From positions 1-64,000 of the forward strand of contig NZ_WNNK01000028.1 in assembly GCF_009724245.1 (NCBI RefSeq): a DNA stretch of 64,000 bases, written 5' to 3'. The stretch comes from Pseudomonas spelaei. Its GTDB lineage: Bacteria > Pseudomonadota > Gammaproteobacteria > Pseudomonadales > Pseudomonadaceae. Each line of letters starts with the position of its first letter. The stretch's first letter is position 1. This document shows, in pieces, positions 1 through 8,588 of this stretch. Position numbers and translations under genes: made by a program. Under the pieces are notes generated by a model, which did no database searches, was not told where the DNA came from, and saw only the letters and a program-made list of their open reading frames with translations.

Positions 1-370
1 ATCCCCGGGCGTCTGCCTGCCTAAAGTCCCGGCTTTCTATGCAATGGCCCTGCGCATAACTTTTGGTCTGAACGCTTTTCTGGAACCCAAGTCGATTCTT
101 TGTTGAAGACCACCGCGTCAGAGGGTTCATGGAACCAGGGCTCGACCTGTTCGGCCGTGCCAAGCCTCCAGGGACTTGAGGTGGATAAAAATGCACGAAT
201 AGCAGCAATAGTTTTGATAAATACGCACGAATAAGCCCGGAAAGATTGCCGTTGGGGAAATCGATGCAAAGTGTTTCCGCATTTTTGGTATGGTGCAGCA
301 CATTTTCACAGGGACTGATTGTTCATCCGCAGGAAGCGGCGTCGACCTTATTCCACGAGATGCTGTAGAA
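1..370. other. Non-coding stretch upstream of the PBP2 gene
   Basis: I see no convincing gene, tRNA or repeat here. The open frames present are short, lack ribosome-binding sites and show no family signature. The last part presumably carries the promoter and leader of the penicillin-binding protein gene that starts at 371, but I could not pick out a clear promoter. Confidence 0.5.
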
Positions 371-2263
371 ATGCCTGAACCGATACCGATCAAGGATCAC
401 GAAAAAGAAAACCGTCTGGTCAACAAGCGGCTGCTGGCCTGCGCGCTGTTTGTGATCGGCATTACCTGCGCTTTGGTAGGGCGCATGTATTTCCTGCAGG
501 TGGTGGAATTCGACTATCACTCCACCATCTCCGAAAACAACCGGGTCCACGTCCTACCCATTACGCCTACTCGCGGTCTGATCTACGATCGCAATGGCGT
601 AGTGCTCGCGGATAACCGGCCGAGCTACAACCTGATCATCACCCGGGAGCGCGCCTCAGACCTCAAGGGCGAACTCGACTCCATCGTCAGCCTCTTGCAC
701 CTGCCTGCCGAAGATCGGGCCTTGTTTGACAAGGCCATGAAGCAGGCTCGCCATCCTTTTGTGCCTGTGACGCTGTTCTATGAGCTGACCGAAGAGCAGA
801 TCGCCTTGCTGGCGGTCAACGAGTTCCGCCTTCCCGGGGTGGACGTTGAGCCGCAGTTCGTCCGTCATTATCCGATGGGGGCACACTTTGCCCATTCCAT
901 TGGTTACGTCGGCCGCATCAACGAGAAAGAATCCAAGGCCCTCGACTCGGTGGAATATCGCGGTACGCAGTCCATCGGCAAGACCGGTATTGAGCGTTTC
1001 TACGAGTCGGAACTGCATGGTCATGTCGGCTATGAGGAGGTCGAGACCAACGCTCAGGGCCGTGTGCTGCGAGTGCTCAAACACACCGACCCGATTCCCG
1101 GCAAAAACATCGTCCTCAGCCTGGACGTCAAGCTTCAGGAAGCCGCCGAAGAGGCCTTGGGGGACCGTCGAGGCTCAGTGGTTGCCCTTGATCCAGAGAC
1201 CGGTGAAGTCTTGGCCATGGTCAGCAAGCCCAGTTTTGACCCGAACTTGTTCGTCACCGGTATCAGCTTCAAGGAATACGCCGCGCTGCATGATTCCCTT
1301 GATCGACCGCTGTTCAACCGGGTTCTGCGCGGGCTTTACGCACCAGGCTCCACCATCAAGCCCGAAGTGGCCATCGCCGGGCTCGACAGCGGTGTCGTCA
1401 CCGCCCAGACCCGTGTTTTTGACCCTGGTTATTACCAGCTCCCGGACTTCGATCACAAATACCGCAACTGGAACCACAGTGGCGACGGCTGGGTGGACAT
1501 GGACGCGGCGATCATGCGCTCCAACGACACCTACTTCTATGACCTGGCCCACAAACTGGGCATCGATCGCCTGCACGATTACCTGGCTGAATTCGGACTC
1601 GGCCAGAAAGTCTCCCTGGACATGTTCGAGGAGTCGGCTGGTTTGATGCCGTCTCAGGCCTGGAAGCGCGCCACTCGGCGCCAGCCCTGGTTCCCGGGGG
1701 AGACTGTGATCCTTGGCATTGGCCAGGGCTACATGCAGGTCACGCCGCTGCAACTGGCCCAGGCCACCGCGCTGATTGCCAACAAAGGTGTGTGGAACCG
1801 GCCGCACTTGGCCAAGACCATCAATGGTGTGCCACCGGTGGATGAGCATCCGATGCCCAACGTCGTCCTCAAGGACCCGCGTGGCTGGGAGCAGGTCAAC
1901 CACGGCATGCAATTGGTGATGCACGATCCTCGGGGCATTGCTCGGGCCGCAGCCGCAGGCGCGCAATACCGCATTGCCGGCAAGAGCGGCACCGCGCAAG
2001 TGGTAGCGATCAAACAGGGCGAACGCTACAACCGTTTGAAGACCTCGGAGCGCAACCGAGACAATGCCTTGTTCGTCGGTTTCGCCCCGGCAGAACACCC
2101 TAGAATCGTGATCTCTGTGATGATCGAAAACGGTGAGGCGGGTGGTCGCGTGGCAGGTCCAGTCGTACGGCAAATCATGGACGCGTGGTTACTGGACCAG
2201 GAGGGCCATTTGAAGCCGCAATATGCGACCCCGAGTAAAGCACCGGGCGATCCTCACGTCTGA
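371..2263 (+). CDS. mrdA: Penicillin-binding protein 2 (peptidoglycan DD-transpeptidase), stand-alone copy
   Basis: High-molecular-weight class B PBP that cross-links peptidoglycan during cell elongation; it is anchored in the inner membrane with its catalytic part in the periplasm. From the start chosen here it is 630 residues, normal for PBP2. The order is a cytoplasmic tail (IKDHEKENRLVNKR), one membrane helix, a PBP dimerisation domain and a transpeptidase domain. The active-site motifs are visible: STIK with catalytic Ser near residue 327, SND near 384 and KSGTA near 538. The frame is open upstream to 290, but ATG at 371 matches the usual PBP2 N-terminus (MPEPIPIKDHEK) and has a weak GAGA ahead. 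The usual partner rodA and the mltB/rlpA/dacA neighbours of the elongasome locus are absent, so this is probably a second, orphan PBP2 paralogue. Confidence 0.93.
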   Translation: MPEPIPIKDHEKENRLVNKRLLACALFVIGITCALVGRMYFLQVVEFDYHSTISENNRVHVLPITPTRGLIYDRNGVVLADNRPSYNLIITRERASDLKGELDSIVSLLHLPAEDRALFDKAMKQARHPFVPVTLFYELTEEQIALLAVNEFRLPGVDVEPQFVRHYPMGAHFAHSIGYVGRINEKESKALDSVEYRGTQSIGKTGIERFYESELHGHVGYEEVETNAQGRVLRVLKHTDPIPGKNIVLSLDVKLQEAAEEALGDRRGSVVALDPETGEVLAMVSKPSFDPNLFVTGISFKEYAALHDSLDRPLFNRVLRGLYAPGSTIKPEVAIAGLDSGVVTAQTRVFDPGYYQLPDFDHKYRNWNHSGDGWVDMDAAIMRSNDTYFYDLAHKLGIDRLHDYLAEFGLGQKVSLDMFEESAGLMPSQAWKRATRRQPWFPGETVILGIGQGYMQVTPLQLAQATALIANKGVWNRPHLAKTINGVPPVDEHPMPNVVLKDPRGWEQVNHGMQLVMHDPRGIARAAAAGAQYRIAGKSGTAQVVAIKQGERYNRLKTSERNRDNALFVGFAPAEHPRIVISVMIENGEAGGRVAGPVVRQIMDAWLLDQEGHLKPQYATPSKAPGDPHV

Positions 2264-2268
2264 TGCGA

Positions 2269-2294
2269 GAAGGCATGAACCTGTTCATGCCTTC
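2269..2294. terminator. Perfect 12-bp hairpin between convergent genes
   Basis: GAAGGCATGAAC at 2269-2280 and GTTCATGCCTTC at 2283-2294 are exact reverse complements separated by two bases. The hairpin begins just after the PBP2 stop and covers the stop codon of the convergent GFA-family gene. There is no clear T-tract on either side, so a bidirectional terminator or mRNA 3'-end stabiliser is an inference. Confidence 0.5.
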
Positions 2295-2695
2295 CATTCC
2301 TCCCACTGCTCCAGCCCTTCGTACGACAGCCACGGCACATCATGGGACGTCCAGATATGGCACGTCGGCTGTTCTCCCGGATCGTCATCCAGCGTTGCCA
2401 CCCGCACAATCACATGGGGCTGATGTCCCCGTTCAGCCATCAAGTGTGAGCCGCACCGCGAGCAGAAATGCCTGAGCTTGCCCGGTGAAGATTCGAAAGA
2501 CGATAAAAGCTCTGCACCTTGAGTCCAGCGAAAGTGCTCGCGCATGACGCCAGCCGTGGCGACGAACGCCGTCGCATGGACTTTACGGCAACTGTGGCAA
2601 TGGCAGTGGCTGATGGGCATGTCCAGGCGGTCCACCTGGTAACGCACGGCTTTGCAACAGCAACTACCATGGAGCGGTTTCAGTGGATCGTTCAT
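2285..2695 (-). CDS. GFA/CENP-V domain zinc protein
   Basis: A 136-residue single-domain protein of the glutathione-dependent formaldehyde-activating enzyme (GFA)/CENP-V family. The zinc-binding cysteines are all visible: GSCCC near residue 11, HCHCHSC near 31-37 and CSRCGSHL near 97-101. The family is named after Gfa, which speeds S-hydroxymethylglutathione formation, but most short members have no proven substrate, so a specific reaction should not be assigned. ATG at 2695 is the start used. It is convergent with PBP2 and shares the 3' hairpin; the next gene is divergent. Confidence 0.85.
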   Translation of the reverse strand: MNDPLKPLHGSCCCKAVRYQVDRLDMPISHCHCHSCRKVHATAFVATAGVMREHFRWTQGAELLSSFESSPGKLRHFCSRCGSHLMAERGHQPHVIVRVATLDDDPGEQPTCHIWTSHDVPWLSYEGLEQWEEWKA

Positions 2696-2825
2696 GTATC
2701 AGCCTTGTCTGAATGAAAAGTGGCCAATCAATTTATCTCGCACGCCGATAGCTTCGTACCGTGATGTGGTACTGAAAGGTTGCGCATTGGTCGATGTGGC
2801 CTACTGTCAATGAAGGAGGTGACTT

Positions 2826-3287
2826 ATGGACGTACATGATCGCATTGAACGAAAAGTCCTGCTCAAGGCCCCGCATGAACGGGTCTGGCAAGCGCTGACC
2901 GATGCCGAGCAATTTGGCAGTTGGTTCGGAATTGACCTTAAGGGAAAACAGTTTGTAGCCGGCCAGGCGATTGCAGCTCAGATCACATTCCCGGGTTACG
3001 AGCATGTTAAATGGAATGCAAGAATCGAACGGCTTGAACCGCAAAAGCTGTTCTCTTTCAGTTGGCACCCTTACGCGATAGAAGAGGGGATCGACTACGA
3101 CTCGGAGACTCCGACTCTGGTGGAGTTCGCGCTAGAAGACCACACCGAAGGCACCTTGCTTCGGGTGGTCGAATCAGGTTTTCTCGCGGTCCCCCAAGCG
3201 CGCCGCGAGAAAGCCTTCAAGATGAACTCTCGTGGCTGGGATGAGCAGATGAACAACATTGAGGTTCACCTGAGGAAATCCCCTTAG
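2826..3287 (+). CDS. SRPBCC (AHSA1/START-like) family protein
   Basis: A 153-residue cytosolic helix-grip protein. The opening pattern (IERKVLLKAPHERVWQALTDAEQFGSWFG) and later GTLLRVVESGF are typical of the AHSA1 branch of the SRPBCC superfamily. Such folds bind hydrophobic ligands or act as co-chaperone-like domains; the ligand cannot be read from the sequence. Members are often mis-annotated as vanillate demethylase subunits, and nothing here supports that. ATG at 2826 has an excellent Shine-Dalgarno (AAGGAGGTGACTT). Many family members are paired with an ArsR-type regulator, but none is adjacent here. The 3' end overlaps the convergent gene by four bases. Confidence 0.85.
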   Translation: MDVHDRIERKVLLKAPHERVWQALTDAEQFGSWFGIDLKGKQFVAGQAIAAQITFPGYEHVKWNARIERLEPQKLFSFSWHPYAIEEGIDYDSETPTLVEFALEDHTEGTLLRVVESGFLAVPQARREKAFKMNSRGWDEQMNNIEVHLRKSP

Positions 3288-3871
3288 CCTTCGTGAGCCG
3301 TGGTGATCTCCAGCGTATCGGTGTAGGTCACCAACACACTTTGCCCGACCTTGAGGTCTTTGAGGCCCGCACGTATTTCCGGCCTCTCGACTGTCAGCAC
3401 TTTCGATAGGCCCGCTGGGTTTTCCAGGGTGACCTGGTTTTTCTTCAGGTCGATATGGGTGATCTTCAACTGCACCTGCACCTGACGGAACGCTGCGCCA
3501 CCGGGGTTCGGATTATCGGCAGTCGCACGAACTATGCCGCTCTTCTCGCTGGCGTCCGGCGCGCTTGTGTCCACGTCAGTGTCCAGTACGGCGGCCACCG
3601 CATGAGTCACCAGCACCTTGACTTGATCGCCGACCTTCAAATTGTCCAAATCCTTGGCCTGGTCGCTGAGTTGCACATGCACTTGGCGACCTTCAGCGCC
3701 TTCCAGTACGACTTGGTGGTTGGCAGGATCAACGGCCAGCACCCTGGTGGTCACTTCATCGGCCTCCAGGGACCTGGACAGCGGGATATCGGCAGCATGG
3801 GCGGCAAGGCTGCCGGCGGACATGAGAATCGCCACGGCAACGGCCTGGCGCAAGGAGTGAAATGCTTTCAT
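3284..3871 (-). CDS. Secreted protein with two tandem OB-like repeats, function unknown
   Basis: I do not recognise a named family. Starting at MKAFHSLRQ (3871) gives 195 residues with a clear Sec signal peptide ending LAAHA-AD. The open frame extends five codons further upstream, but the MKAF start fits the signal peptide better. The mature part looks duplicated. One half has VLAVDPANHQVVLEGAEG followed by LDNLKVGDQVKVLVT; the other has ITHIDLKKNQVTLENPAG followed by LKDLKVGQSVLVTYT. Each half is a small beta-rich unit ending in a conserved LKVGxxV turn. A periplasmic location is likely. The gene is convergent with the SRPBCC gene and divergent from the M4 protease. Confidence 0.72.
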   Translation of the reverse strand: MKAFHSLRQAVAVAILMSAGSLAAHAADIPLSRSLEADEVTTRVLAVDPANHQVVLEGAEGRQVHVQLSDQAKDLDNLKVGDQVKVLVTHAVAAVLDTDVDTSAPDASEKSGIVRATADNPNPGGAAFRQVQVQLKITHIDLKKNQVTLENPAGLSKVLTVERPEIRAGLKDLKVGQSVLVTYTDTLEITTAHEG

Positions 3872-4013
3872 TGAACGGACTTCCATGTGAGAGGAGTCCT
3901 CAGTCTAGTGGCGAGTCATCGATACGCAACCTCACCCCACCAGACGAAAGCGAACCTCTGGCGCCAAACTTGATCACAACAGTATCGACAGCTGTCCGAC
4001 AAGGAGAACGCCC

Positions 4014-5057
4014 ATGTCCCGTCAAGGTCCATACCCGGGATTTATTCCGCCGTATATTCTCCATCGCTTGATAGACCATGGTTCAGAGTGGCAACGCTCC
4101 CGGGCGCTGAACACGTTGACCCATGTTCGCCAGCTGTTACCCAACCCGGGGCTTGCGTCGGTGATGGGCGCGGCGGCAGAGAAAACCGCCCCCGGCACAT
4201 TGCAACGCCGTATTTACGATGCTCAACACCTGACCGTCCTGCCTGGCACCCTGACGCGGGCCGAGGGCCAACGCGCCAGTGGCGATGCGGCGGTGGACGA
4301 GGCCTATGACGCACTGGGTGCCACCCACGACTTTTTCTGGCAAGTCTACGGGCGCGACTCCATCGACAACCGAGGCCTGGCCCTCACGGGCACCGTGCAT
4401 TACGGCGAAGGTTACGACAACGCCTTCTGGAATGGCGCGCAGATGGTCTTTGGTGACGGTGATGGTGAGGTGTTCCAGCGCTTCACCCGATCCCTGGATG
4501 TCGTGGCCCATGAGTTGGCACACGGGATCACCGAGAGCGAGGCGGGCCTGGTCTATCGCAACCAGTCCGGGGCCCTCAATGAATCGGTCTCTGACGTGTT
4601 CGGTATCCTGACCAAGCAATACGTCCTCAAGCAGACGGCTGAACAGGCCGACTGGCTGATCGGAGCCGATTTACTCACCGACAAGGTCAAGGGTAAGGGC
4701 CTGCGCTCGATGTCCCATCCCGGCACGGCCTATGACGACCCGGTACTGGGCAAGGACCCGCAACCGGCGCATATGCGCGACTTTGTCGTGACCCAGGATG
4801 ATAACGGCGGGGTACACCTGAACTCCGGCATTCCCAACCGGGCGTTTTATCTGGCCGCCATCGCCCTGGGCGGCTCAGCCTGGGTGCAGGCAGGGCAGAT
4901 CTGGTACGACACCCTGTGCGATAAACGCCTGGATAACGATGCGGATTTCCGGGCATTCGCCACACTGACCGTCGAGCACGCCGGCGAACGTTTTGGCGTC
5001 GCCCAGGGCAAGGCGGTACAGAAATCCTGGGCGGGTGTGGGTGTGGACTTGGCGTGA
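4014..5057 (+). CDS. Protealysin-like M4 metalloprotease (thermolysin family)
   Basis: Zinc endopeptidase of family M4, 347 residues, the short form with a small N-terminal propeptide (residues about 1-50) rather than the long FTP/PepSY propeptide of secreted elastases. The propeptide holds a PPYIL segment at the place of the PPL-type motif of protealysin-like enzymes. Catalytic features: HELAH with zinc ligands His166 and His170 and catalytic Glu167; third ligand Glu190 in NESVSD; and the transition-state histidine near 268 in VHLNSG. No Sec signal peptide is apparent, as is usual for this subgroup. ATG at 4014 follows a strong AAGGAG. The next gene starts 10 bases downstream and encodes an emfourin-like M4 inhibitor, so the two are very likely co-expressed. 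Confidence 0.9.
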   Translation: MSRQGPYPGFIPPYILHRLIDHGSEWQRSRALNTLTHVRQLLPNPGLASVMGAAAEKTAPGTLQRRIYDAQHLTVLPGTLTRAEGQRASGDAAVDEAYDALGATHDFFWQVYGRDSIDNRGLALTGTVHYGEGYDNAFWNGAQMVFGDGDGEVFQRFTRSLDVVAHELAHGITESEAGLVYRNQSGALNESVSDVFGILTKQYVLKQTAEQADWLIGADLLTDKVKGKGLRSMSHPGTAYDDPVLGKDPQPAHMRDFVVTQDDNGGVHLNSGIPNRAFYLAAIALGGSAWVQAGQIWYDTLCDKRLDNDADFRAFATLTVEHAGERFGVAQGKAVQKSWAGVGVDLA

Positions 5058-5067
5058 GGAGAATGCA

Positions 5068-5385
5068 ATGAAAGAACTGCCACCCCTGGGCAGCGATGCC
5101 ACCGTCCGGCTTTCCCGTCAGGGCGGGGTGACGGCGATGCTGAGTCGGCCCCGTGAAATCGAGTTTGCCCGGTACAATCCGGATGAGCGCGAGCAGATTT
5201 GCAGCCTGCTGAAGGGTTGCCTGCCGTTGACCTCATCCGAGCCGGGGCGGGGCGACCAGCGTTTCTATCAAATCGAAGTACGCTTTCGCCAGGATGACCG
5301 CGATGATCAGTTGATGCTCCAGGTGCCGGAAGACCGGGCACCTGGAGAACTGGTGCGGCTGTGGGACAAAGGGCTGGTGTCCTGA
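5068..5385 (+). CDS. Emfourin-like inhibitor of the adjacent M4 protease
   Basis: A 105-residue protein without a signal peptide, encoded immediately behind the protealysin-like protease. It begins VRLSRQGGVTAM, then carries an acidic middle and the segment FYQIEVRF, and ends in a VPEDRAPGELVRLWDKG-like stretch. Size, position and the SRQGG opening fit emfourins, small protein inhibitors of M4 peptidases described from Serratia, which are encoded next to protealysin. ATG at 5068 is supported by GAGGAGA about six bases upstream; the in-frame start at 4993 would lie inside the protease gene. Inhibitory activity is inferred from family and context. Confidence 0.78.
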   Translation: MKELPPLGSDATVRLSRQGGVTAMLSRPREIEFARYNPDEREQICSLLKGCLPLTSSEPGRGDQRFYQIEVRFRQDDRDDQLMLQVPEDRAPGELVRLWDKGLVS

Positions 5386-5398
5386 CGTTTGCGAGACC

Positions 5399-8300
5399 TC
5401 AGAAACTCATCTGCCATTGCCCGACTACGGCGTGATTGCGGCTGTTGCTACCCAACTCACCGTTGTAGCCGACGCTCAGGGTATGTCGTGCAGACAAACC
5501 GACATCCAGCCCGGCTTCAACCATCAGACTATCGCGATCCAGCGCACTGCCTTCGACGTTGAATGCATCCCCTCCCACCACAAACGCTTGGCGGGTTTCG
5601 CTGTCGAGGTTGCCATACACATGTCGCCAACCGAGGCTGGCTCGCGGTGTCAGGCTGATGCCATTGTCCAGTTGGCTCAGGTGCGCCAGGCGCATGCCAA
5701 AGGTGCTGCTGAAGTTGTCCTGGGTTTGGGCATCGACCTTGAGTGACGCAATACCGCCTTTTTCGGTGAAGCTGTCGCGGTGATAGCGCTGATAACCCAG
5801 GTTGGCAAACGGCTCGATGTTGAAACGCCCGCTGCCCAAGGCATAGCCCAGTTCGGCAAATGCTTGCTGGCTGTCGGCGTCGTAATTGCCTTTTGGCTTG
5901 TCGCTGAAACCTTCGAACTCGACTGTGCGCTTGTTATCGCCGTCATGGTGACTGTAAGCAGCGCCCAGGCGCAGGGCCACCGGACCGTCCTGGCGCACGG
6001 CGTACCCACCGACGTGCCAGCTGCGCAGTTTGTTGTCGACGTTATGGCTGTCCAGGTTGGTCTTTGAATAACCACCCACGACACCCAGGCGCCAGGTTGA
6101 AGACAACGACCAATCCACCCCCAACAAGCTGCCTTGAGTCCGTTGCTGCATGCCGTCGCTGCCGTGCTGACCGTCGAGCTTGCCGTAGCTGCCAATGCCC
6201 TGCAGCCAGACGCGGCCGCGTGCGTTCGGGTCATTGAGGTTGCGTGCGCTGCTCGGTACGCCCGTGGCTGCCAGCTCCGGGGTTTGTGTCGATTCAAGCC
6301 CCACCAGCAAGCCTGCGCCGTTGCCTATCTGGCGCATGGCGGACAGCATTGATGTGCCGACCAGGGCGCTGGCCGTCAGGGTGGCACTGCTGAGGTTAGC
6401 GTTGCTGCTGCCAGCAAGGGCTTCGATGGCGGCGCTGGCGGTGGCTTCCGAGGTGTTGAGCAGGGCGTCGTTCAGCGGGTTTGGCTGCCAAAAAAACGGT
6501 GGATAGGGACCGTACATGTCATCCCGATATCTCCAACTGATTGACTCGATGCTCTGAACCGCTCGGGCGCCGTTGGCAGTGCGGGCGTACTCCATGAAGT
6601 CAATGTCGTTGCGGGTGTAACTCAGGTCTACCCTGTTGGCTTCATAGCTGAGTTTCGGGGTCAGAAAGGCGTAGTAATTGAGGTACGCTTCGTCGAAGGT
6701 TCCAGTGATGCTGCCAGCCTCAAGTATCGTGTAACGGCTATGCCACGGATAGTTATAGTCAGGTCCCGAGTTCGGTACCAAGTAAGCACCATTGAGCTTG
6801 GCATTCCCGGTCACATGGGTTGTCGCCGCGCTGCCATCTGAGTTGGTCGAAAAGTAGAAAGTGGACCCTGTGCCCATGATCAGGTTGCCGTTGACTTGCG
6901 GCGCTCCAACGGTCGTATTGGTGTTCAGTCGGCCATTGATGGTCAGGTTGGCGACTGAGCCACGGCCCTGGTATTCGCCGCCTTGGTTAACCAAAACGTT
7001 GCCAGCGATAGAGCCTTGGTTGTCCAGTAGACCGCCGTTGAACACCTGTGCGCCTTGGCTGAAGTCACCTTGGCTATTGAGTACCCAATAACCCCTACGG
7101 ACCTGCAGCGATTCAAAATTACGGGTCTCGCCCAGGGTTCCATCAGGTGGGTCGGGATACCAAAAGTGTTGGTAGCCTTCCAGAATCATTGTGTTGTGTC
7201 CTGTGCCTCCGTCCACCAATCCTTCAAAACGCGCCCCATGGAGCAGCGTCAAGGTGTCATTGCCGCCTCCCAGATCAAGCGCAACACCGTTGCCGCCGCT
7301 GATCAGGCCCCCGTTGAAAACCTGATCATCAAAGTCACCGATGAACTTTGCGCCATACCCGTTCACCCCGCGAAGATCGACGAAGTTTCTCAGGGTTGTA
7401 GCACCCAACGCCGAACCATCATGGCCGTCACTGACCAGCAGGCCGTTGTCAGCCCCTGTGATTGATCCCGAGCGCGGAGTATTCCAAATGGCAGGTCCGC
7501 CATTGAAGATATAGCCGCCTGCGATGGACACGCCGTCGCTGGTGTTGGGCCGGCCGTGTTTATCCAATCCGCTGGCACCAGTACCTTGGATGATCCCTGC
7601 GTTGTTGATATAGGCAATGCCGCCAATCCGAATGCCATCACTGTCGACGTTGGTTTGCTGTCCATCGTGCCTGCCGATGATCGTGCCGTTGGCGTTGTAG
7701 ACGCGACCGTCTCCCACCAAGGTGATACCTGCGCCGTTACGCCCGAGGAGGGTTCCCAGGTTGCGCAGATATTTGATCTGCTCCCCCGAGATGCCATTAC
7801 GTCCGCCCGAGATCAGGCCGGAGTTCGTGATTTGAACATCCGTTGCAGAACCGATCTTGATCGCATCGAACGTATCTGCCGCGCTGCGTAAATCGCCGGT
7901 GCTGATTTCGCCGTCGTTGGTGAGGTCAACGTGCGAGCCGGTACGGATGGCGTCACCGGCATCAGCCCGAATAACCGCGCCCTTTTGGTTCTCGATAGTC
8001 GTGCGGGCGCGTTCTCCCACTACGGAACTGAAGTCCAGGGCTTGTCCGTTCAATGCCCGGATCGTGCCACTGTTCTTGAGCTTGATTTCGCTGTTGTTTT
8101 CCAGGCCTGCATTGATCCGAATGGCGTCATTCGCGCCTTGGATCAACGCACCTGCGGCGTTTTCGACGGTGTAGGATCCAGAGCCATTCTGGAAGTCGCG
8201 CGTAGCGATTGCCGCTGCGCCAGAAGAAACAATCTGGCCGTAGTTACTGACACGGCTATATGGATACCAGGACGGAGAGCTCCGGATTTCTACCGAGGTC

Positions 8301-8488
8301 CCGACGGTGTTAATACTGCCAGTGCTCAACACCCATAGACCTGGATCCATACCGTTACCACTGCCAATGAACTGAGCAACGGTAGTCGGTGTACGAATCG
8401 CGATTTCTGCTTGGCTGGCCTGGGAAAACCAGGCACCGGAAACGATCAATGAAATATTCAGGGCAAGACGGCGGGGCGTAAACGACAT
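5399..8488 (-). CDS. Type Va autotransporter (beta-helical passenger plus C-terminal barrel)
   Basis: An outer-membrane autotransporter of about 1029 residues. A signal peptide (RLALNISLIVSGAWFSQASQA) is followed by a passenger rich in short Gly/Asn repeats (for example NAGLENNSEIKLKNSGTI, ISGGRNGISG, GGNGVALDLGGGNDTL), typical of a right-handed beta-helix. A pertactin-like junction follows and then a roughly 280-residue autotransporter barrel from about RGRVWLQGIGSYG to the end. The final residue is Phe (QWQMSF), the usual barrel signature. I set the start at MSFTPRRLA (8488), preceded by AGGA; the frame is open 24 codons further upstream. No protease or lipase catalytic motif was evident, so adhesion or aggregation is a guess. 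Confidence 0.9.
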   Translation of the reverse strand: MSFTPRRLALNISLIVSGAWFSQASQAEIAIRTPTTVAQFIGSGNGMDPGLWVLSTGSINTVGTSVEIRSSPSWYPYSRVSNYGQIVSSGAAAIATRDFQNGSGSYTVENAAGALIQGANDAIRINAGLENNSEIKLKNSGTIRALNGQALDFSSVVGERARTTIENQKGAVIRADAGDAIRTGSHVDLTNDGEISTGDLRSAADTFDAIKIGSATDVQITNSGLISGGRNGISGEQIKYLRNLGTLLGRNGAGITLVGDGRVYNANGTIIGRHDGQQTNVDSDGIRIGGIAYINNAGIIQGTGASGLDKHGRPNTSDGVSIAGGYIFNGGPAIWNTPRSGSITGADNGLLVSDGHDGSALGATTLRNFVDLRGVNGYGAKFIGDFDDQVFNGGLISGGNGVALDLGGGNDTLTLLHGARFEGLVDGGTGHNTMILEGYQHFWYPDPPDGTLGETRNFESLQVRRGYWVLNSQGDFSQGAQVFNGGLLDNQGSIAGNVLVNQGGEYQGRGSVANLTINGRLNTNTTVGAPQVNGNLIMGTGSTFYFSTNSDGSAATTHVTGNAKLNGAYLVPNSGPDYNYPWHSRYTILEAGSITGTFDEAYLNYYAFLTPKLSYEANRVDLSYTRNDIDFMEYARTANGARAVQSIESISWRYRDDMYGPYPPFFWQPNPLNDALLNTSEATASAAIEALAGSSNANLSSATLTASALVGTSMLSAMRQIGNGAGLLVGLESTQTPELAATGVPSSARNLNDPNARGRVWLQGIGSYGKLDGQHGSDGMQQRTQGSLLGVDWSLSSTWRLGVVGGYSKTNLDSHNVDNKLRSWHVGGYAVRQDGPVALRLGAAYSHHDGDNKRTVEFEGFSDKPKGNYDADSQQAFAELGYALGSGRFNIEPFANLGYQRYHRDSFTEKGGIASLKVDAQTQDNFSSTFGMRLAHLSQLDNGISLTPRASLGWRHVYGNLDSETRQAFVVGGDAFNVEGSALDRDSLMVEAGLDVGLSARHTLSVGYNGELGSNSRNHAVVGQWQMSF

Positions 8489-8588
8489 GCTGGAAGTCCT
8501 TTTCTTGTATAACGCTATCTTCCTACATAGCGCTTTGCTATTACCAGCCCACCCTGGCAATCAGGTGCGCTGGTAACAGATGCAGCCA

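Noticed and set aside
1175..2173. 332-codon minus-strand frame within the PBP2 gene
   Set aside because: It is a shadow of the PBP2 coding sequence; no domain is recognisable.
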